Position numbers and translations under genes: made by a program. Below are positions 61,701-64,000 of a stretch of DNA of 64,000 nucleotides, in pieces. The notes below the pieces were generated by a model. That model ran no database searches, had not been told where the DNA came from, and worked only from the letters and a program-made list of their open reading frames with translations. Position 1 is the first letter of the stretch, and the number at the start of each line of letters is the position of its first letter. The stretch comes from Gemmataceae bacterium (lineage in GTDB: Bacteria; Planctomycetota; Planctomycetia; Gemmatales; Gemmataceae): the NCBI GenBank assembly GCA_901538445.1, contig LR594585.1:1-64000 (forward strand). The letters run 5' to 3'.

Positions 61701-63565
61701 CGATCGACCCCCTTGCTCGCCACTCGCAAGCGGCCGAGGTTCATGCGCTCGAGCGCGATGCCGACTTCGAGGTGGCTCTTCCCCTCGGCGGCGAGCTTCT
61801 TCTTCTCGGCCGCGAACGCCTCGGCGTAGGGCGTCGGGATGCACCGGATCGCGTGGCCGGGGCCGGTTTCGAGCAGCACCGTGTCGCCGCACGCGAGCGC
61901 TTCCTTCTGGAACCGCTCGGTAATCGCGCCCCCATCGACCGCTTCCTTCGTGAAGAGGTACGCGGTGCCGAGCAGCGACCCGACCTTCACGCCCTTTTCC
62001 GCGAGGCCCGCGCTGAGCGCGGCGACCATCCTGGCCGAGAGCGCGTCGTGGATGCCGCCGGCGAACACGACGTGCAGGTCGTCGCCGGGCTTGTTCCCAA
62101 TGTGTTCGAGGAGGACGGTGACCATCGCCTCCCAGAGCGCGAAGCTGGCCCGCGGGCCGATGTGCCCGCCGCACTCCTGGCCCTCGAAGATGAACCGCCG
62201 CGCCCCGTCCTTGAGGAACATCTTGAGCAGGCCCGGCGACGGGACGTGCAGGTACGTCGGGGTGCCCTGTGCGTCGAGTTCCTTGGCCTGGTCCGGACGG
62301 CCGCCGGCGATGATCGCGAACGGCGGCTTGTGGTGCCGGATCGCCTCCATCTGCTCGGAGCGGATCTCGGCCGGCACGAACCCGAGGATGCCGACGCCCC
62401 ACGGCTTCTTGCCCAGCTTCGCCTTCGTTTCCGCGAGGAGCTTGTCGGTCTCGGCCTTGCGGAGCAGCGCCAGCGCGAGGAACGGCAGCGCGCCGCCGGT
62501 CGCGACGGCGTCCGCGAACGCGGCCGTGTCGCTGACGCGGGTCATCGGCCCCTGCAGGAGCGGGTACTTCGTACCGTGTGCCTTCGCGAGTGCCGAACCC
62601 TCGGAGAGGTGCGCGACGTGCCGGGCGGTGTCGAGGAGCTTGGCGGCGCGCTCGCAGATCGCCTGCACGACGCCGGAGACGGTGACGCCCGCGGCGGCGA
62701 GCGACGGAGCCGTCACCACGTCCTGCCCGACGAACCACACGCCCTCGGACGGATCGGCGGCGACGCGCGACTTCACGGCAGCGTGCCACGCGGCGAGTTT
62801 CACCTCGGCCGGTTGCTCCATCGCGAGGAGCATGTCCTCGTCCTTCGCGAGTTCGGCGGCGGCGGGGCTGTCGGGGCGGGCGTAGATGCGGTACGCGGCC
62901 CCGAGCTTCGCGCCGAGAATCGTCGTCTCGCCGCCGTCGAGCCCGGCGATGCGCTTGCGGAGCGCGTCCGACGCACCGGACTCGCGGGCGAGGAGCACCT
63001 GCGAGTCGAGGACGACGCCCGCTGCGCCGCCGGCGAGGCACGCGGCCGCGGTGTGCGCGCCGATGCCGCCCTGGACCCAGAACGGGATCGTGACGGAGTG
63101 CTTCGCGGCGTACTGCCGCCACTTCTGGATGAGGATGAACGACGTGTCGGTCCCGATGCGGCCGCCGGCCTCGTGGCCCTTGAGGATGATGCCGTCGACC
63201 TTCAGTTCCGCGGCGCGGGCGGCTTCGGCGACGCCCACGACCGACGCGAACACCTCGACCCCGGCGGCCCGCAGTTCGGCGACGCGCCCGGCGGTCCCGG
63301 GGGTGCCGCCAACGAGGATCACGCGACTCGGGCGGTTCGGCCCCGCGATCAAGCGGCCGAGAAGTTCGTCGGCGTCGGCCCGGAGCTGCACCCCCCAGCG
63401 CTTGCCCGCGAACCGGGCCAGCCGGGCGATCGCGCCGGCGGCCGCGTCGCCGCCCGGGGCGAACTCGAGGTCGAGCACCCCGACCGCACCGCCGCGGGCC
63501 GCCGCAATCGTAATCGCCGGGTCGCCCCCGAACGGGGTGAGCACCATACTGTCGCGCGGTTCCAT
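55760..63565 (-). CDS. Multidomain PUFA/polyketide-like synthase: NMO-NMO-KS-AT-ACP-KR
   Basis: 2601 residues from the ATG at 63565 (GAGGA 6 bases upstream). Two flavin-dependent NMO/PfaD-like TIM barrels come first (about 10-330, GIILKGHEAGGRIG; about 350-660, FEGQECGGHIGP). KS: about 707-1158, active Cys904 in DAACGSSLAA, His in EAHGTGT and in MIGHSKCAAG. A repeat-encoded linker lies at 1252-1297. AT: about 1315-1600, Ser1419 in GHSYGEYAAL. A Pro/Ala/Asn/Gly-rich linker contains NGNGHSNGNGNGYANGH. ACP: Ser1982 in DLGVDSIKRVEILG, the PfaA/HglE type. KR: about 2310-2590, with TGGARGI and the catalytic region SITSRYGNRGQSDYAAAN. The KS-AT-ACP-KR order matches PfaA and related secondary-lipid synthases; the NMO part supplies the enoyl reductase that PfaD provides as a separate protein. 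Confidence 0.94.
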   Translation of the reverse strand: MEPRDSMVLTPFGGDPAITIAAARGGAVGVLDLEFAPGGDAAAGAIARLARFAGKRWGVQLRADADELLGRLIAGPNRPSRVILVGGTPGTAGRVAELRAAGVEVFASVVGVAEAARAAELKVDGIILKGHEAGGRIGTDTSFILIQKWRQYAAKHSVTIPFWVQGGIGAHTAAACLAGGAAGVVLDSQVLLARESGASDALRKRIAGLDGGETTILGAKLGAAYRIYARPDSPAAAELAKDEDMLLAMEQPAEVKLAAWHAAVKSRVAADPSEGVWFVGQDVVTAPSLAAAGVTVSGVVQAICERAAKLLDTARHVAHLSEGSALAKAHGTKYPLLQGPMTRVSDTAAFADAVATGGALPFLALALLRKAETDKLLAETKAKLGKKPWGVGILGFVPAEIRSEQMEAIRHHKPPFAIIAGGRPDQAKELDAQGTPTYLHVPSPGLLKMFLKDGARRFIFEGQECGGHIGPRASFALWEAMVTVLLEHIGNKPGDDLHVVFAGGIHDALSARMVAALSAGLAEKGVKVGSLLGTAYLFTKEAVDGGAITERFQKEALACGDTVLLETGPGHAIRCIPTPYAEAFAAEKKKLAAEGKSHLEVGIALERMNLGRLRVASKGVDRVGAGADAEARGQGDKGRKRADGLVEVPADEQFQRGMYMIGQIAALRDTVTTIAELHADVCGGNAVAPAPKLVAATVKEPEAPPPCDVAIVGLSCFYPGSVGLNQYWENVLNKVNAVIEIPATHWDWRPFYDPDPRARDKMISKWGGFMSDVLFDPLAFGITPKSIPNIEPLQLLLLEAVRQAVADAGYADRPFSRERTCAILGVGGGGMPLSVAYGFRTCMPLLDTIPGVPMKGHQVVELAEGILPEWTEDSFPGILLNVAAGRVSNRFNLGGPNMAIDAACGSSLAALYAGIRELNDGTSDVAIVMGGDAVQTPYAYVAFSKTYALSPKGRCRPFDAAADGIALAEGVGVTVLKRLADAERDGDRIYGVIKGIGASSDGRDKGLTAPRAEGQLRALHRAYAQARVSPANVGLVEAHGTGTVVGDQTEARAIGQLLREAGGRERSCALGSVKSMIGHSKCAAGLAGLIKTTFALYHKVLPPTLVETPNPKANFEGGPLYLNTEPRPWVHGAGHPRTAGVSAFGFGGTNFHTVVEEYTGEFIDRPSAGFRKWPAELFVWRRSTVATLTADAKKTRDALAAGAVPDLCDLAASVWQSSKAGDGQPTLAVVATSLDDLKDKLDAALAKLAPSSPSPLAGEGGRESSSGRVRGDAAPTASAHPSPGGEAPPPSPARGEGKDGFTDPRGIFFAAKPERSKVAFLFPGQGSQYPDMLAQLGIAFPEVRSVLDRAERELANDLDKPLGRFVYPPSPFSPDQEAANRKDLQRTEVAQPALGATSLGMFKLLSALGVEADFFAGHSYGEYAALAAAGALGEDDLFRLSYQRGKVIRDAAASAAGGMIAVDATPQALEPLLKGVEGVWVANHNSPSQTVLAGTEEGLKAAAAKLQAASVRNQRIPVACGFHSPLIAGARALLAAALAQAKFSAPRKPVYSNTTGKPHGSDIATQLAEHLVSPVKFADEVVAMHAAGARVFVEVGPQAVLTGLTAQTLAGKPHVALASDAKSRPGLVQLAHLLGQLFAAGVPVRLDRLFQGRSVQAFDLAKLGPDTGKPKIPATAWVVNGVRSRPVNGPEPRLLGQNLTGAPLTASPAPKAATVAVKPAAAAKVSANGDHAPAPKAAPVTAPAPAAAPKPFPAVAAQVTVAARPAPIHTPSVVPGITPAMNTTEAARVAPSSNGHAHQAPDGAAAVMMRFQEVMAKFLDTQKSVMLGYLGTGGNPAPAVTGHATQALNGNGYANGHSNGNGHSNGNGNGYANGHAAVPAPAPAPAVTNRIATVEPVARPATPVAHPAANGHAAHAPETNGKHAPEPAKPAAVVAPAAPAAQALDRESLLVRLLDLVSERTGYPKEALSIDLDLEADLGVDSIKRVEILGTLAESIGTGADGKQPNLEMEKLSTIKTLRGIADYVSEALAGGSETPAATAVPEPSANGTHAKPAPAAERNGDLHPGARQGEVQRLVVRLIDAPLPARPKFSPPTGTILLTDDGRGTARELADRLAELDVKTALIRMADGKAEGFAADLTDPSAVADLLGRVREACGPVSGLIHLLPLAEPAETETPEQRMRREVKSLYLLSRGLEADIRAAGKAGSGVLLAVTAMGGRMGFGGDLPADFFAGHGGVAGFTKCLGYEWPEVTVRVVDVDGETPATHLAEDLLAELGDADGPFEVGVTGDGRKTWQVEPGALTKDEPAVELDANSTVLITGGARGITARVALELATRYKSKLVLVGSSPLPAAEAADTAGLTAQAEIKAALLKRQPDAKPAVIEAAYRRLLKDREILGNLDAIRKAGSTVDYRAVDVRDAKAFGALLDELTAAGLTGVIHGAGVIEDKLLRDKTPESFDRVFGTKVDSAMTLVRHLDPAKLKFLSVFASITSRYGNRGQSDYAAANEVLSKLACDLDRRWPGRVVSVAWGPWAEVGMVADLEKHLVARGLKLIEPAVGGGFAVDEVVFGAKGEPEVLIAGGTEHARPKAATAATPELAAAGAQ
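59677..59810. repeat. Dyad element, CCCTCTCCCCTTGCGGGAGAGGG family, copy 5, inside the synthase gene
   Basis: Same architecture and nearly the same length as 26343-26475, but lying within the coding sequence of the 2601-residue synthase. It is read in frame without a stop, giving a peptide of about 45 residues (SPSPLAGEGGRESSSGRVRG onward) in the KS-AT linker. Confidence 0.92.
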
Positions 63566-63908
63566 CTCTTTCCTCGCCGCAACGGACCTCCTTGTCCTGA
63601 TAGGCACGGGCCGCAGTTAGATCGCGTTCCCGGGCAATGGGTTCAGCTGTGGGTTCGGTTCATCGACTCTCAACACCTTAGTATCGTCATTCCACAGCGT
63701 TTCGGCAATTTGGGCAGTGTAGAGAGTTAAGGCATTTTAGCCCCGCATCGCAAGGCGGGTCGGTGGGTGGCCGGAACTTTGCCAGGTGATTTGCGAAGGG
63801 ATACCCCGGAAGCATGTACCGTGCCGGCAAGGAAGGTTAAACCGGGGGGATGGAAAAGGCCGATTGGGTGGACAGAGTGGGTGCCGTGGGCAGAACCGGG
63901 AGGGGAAA
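63566..63908. other. Intergenic region between the synthase cluster and a lipoprotein gene
   Basis: 343 bp between divergent genes. The section 63650-63740 is more AT-rich than its surroundings and holds the candidate promoter listed at 63680-63708. No gene or strong dyad was found in the rest. Confidence 0.5.
63680..63708 (-). promoter_or_regulatory. Candidate sigma-70-type promoter of the synthase cluster
   Basis: On the minus strand TTGCCG (63703-63708) and GATACT (63680-63685) are separated by exactly 17 bases; each matches four of six consensus positions. This would give a leader of roughly 110 bases before the start at 63565. It is a match by eye only, in a phylum whose promoters are poorly known. 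Confidence 0.3.
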
Positions 63909-64000
63909 ATGCGCCGTCTCGTCGCCGCCGCGGTGGGTATGATTTTGGTGTGCGGGTGCCAGCGGTTCACGGTCCGCACCGAGAGCAAGGTCTCGATGAC
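63909..64000 (+). CDS. Putative lipoprotein, 5' part only
   Basis: Starts at the ATG at 63909, with GAGGGG about 4 bases upstream, and runs off the window after about 30 codons. It reads MRRLVAAAVGMILVCGCQRF: a short basic start, a hydrophobic stretch and a lipobox-like cysteine, so it is probably exported and lipid-anchored. It is transcribed away from the synthase cluster. Nothing can be said about its function. Confidence 0.7.
   Translation, partial: MRRLVAAAVGMILVCGCQRFTVRTESKVSM

Noticed and set aside
1-64000. tRNA, rRNA, transposase or integrase genes
   Set aside because: No cloverleaf-like segments with TTCGA arms, no rRNA-like sequence and no DDE, tyrosine or serine recombinase motifs were recognised by eye.

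Overview
This 64 kb window is high-GC DNA (roughly two thirds G+C by eye) with a gene content typical of Planctomycetes, most likely the Gemmataceae. The pointers are a DUF1501 protein with a Tat-like leader, a TIGR03000-type Pro/Gly-rich secreted protein, a Gfo/Idh/MocA oxidoreductase and a sugar-phosphate isomerase, prepilins of the planctomycete style, ECF sigma factors paired with membrane proteins, and a large polyketide/PUFA-like lipid synthase. I see no rRNA, tRNA, CRISPR array, integrase or transposase. The taxonomic call is inference from gene families, not from a marker gene.

Layout. 1-760: repeats only. 0.76-4.3 kb: DUF1501 protein, a YsnF/DUF2382 stress-type protein and a sugar isomerase. 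4.6-7.9 kb: a membrane histidine kinase and a sigma-54 response regulator. 8.2-10.6 kb: a two-gene ABC-2 transporter. 10.7-12.3 kb: PxpB and a small ECF sigma factor with a membrane partner. 12.3-18.6 kb: OprO/P-like porin, class-I glutamine amidotransferase-like hydrolase, a repeat-rich 0.8 kb gap, a YHS-domain protein, an oxidoreductase. 18.7-36.2 kb: one long minus-strand type IV pilus/type II secretion-like cluster (two PilB/GspE ATPases, PilT, PilC/GspF, six prepilin-like proteins and a 1438-residue PilX/GspK-like protein). 36.5-40.5 kb: small or accessory genes including an AAA ATPase, a GNAT-like protein and a coiled-coil protein. 40.6-46.1 kb: an ECF sigma factor followed by a 1532-residue zinc-finger/transmembrane/MG2 protein. 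46.4-48.9 kb: a tight four-gene run (zinc-ribbon membrane protein, HEPN-like protein, SH3-like protein, HpaI aldolase).

49.2-63.6 kb is the most interesting part: a minus-strand cluster encoding a 2601-residue synthase (tandem PfaD/NMO-like flavin domains, KS, AT, ACP, KR), a second synthase subunit (AT, double-hotdog DH, C-terminal PPTase-like region), a free ACP, an alpha/beta hydrolase and a MacB/DevCA-type ABC permease and ATPase. Together these supply all the activities needed for a reducing, iterative lipid synthase, plus a candidate release enzyme and exporter. By analogy with heterocyst glycolipid synthesis and DevBCA export, I infer that the product is a long-chain lipid or polyketide delivered to the cell envelope.

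The second theme is palindromic repeats. At least five families of 60-140 bp dyad elements are scattered through the window, mostly in intergenic gaps. Three lie in frame inside coding sequence (pxpB and both synthase subunits) and add 25-45 residue peptides in linkers. One family is present as a filled site at the start of the window and an apparently empty site at 15.4 kb, with a 75 bp difference flanked by a 4 bp direct repeat, which suggests that these elements are or were mobile.
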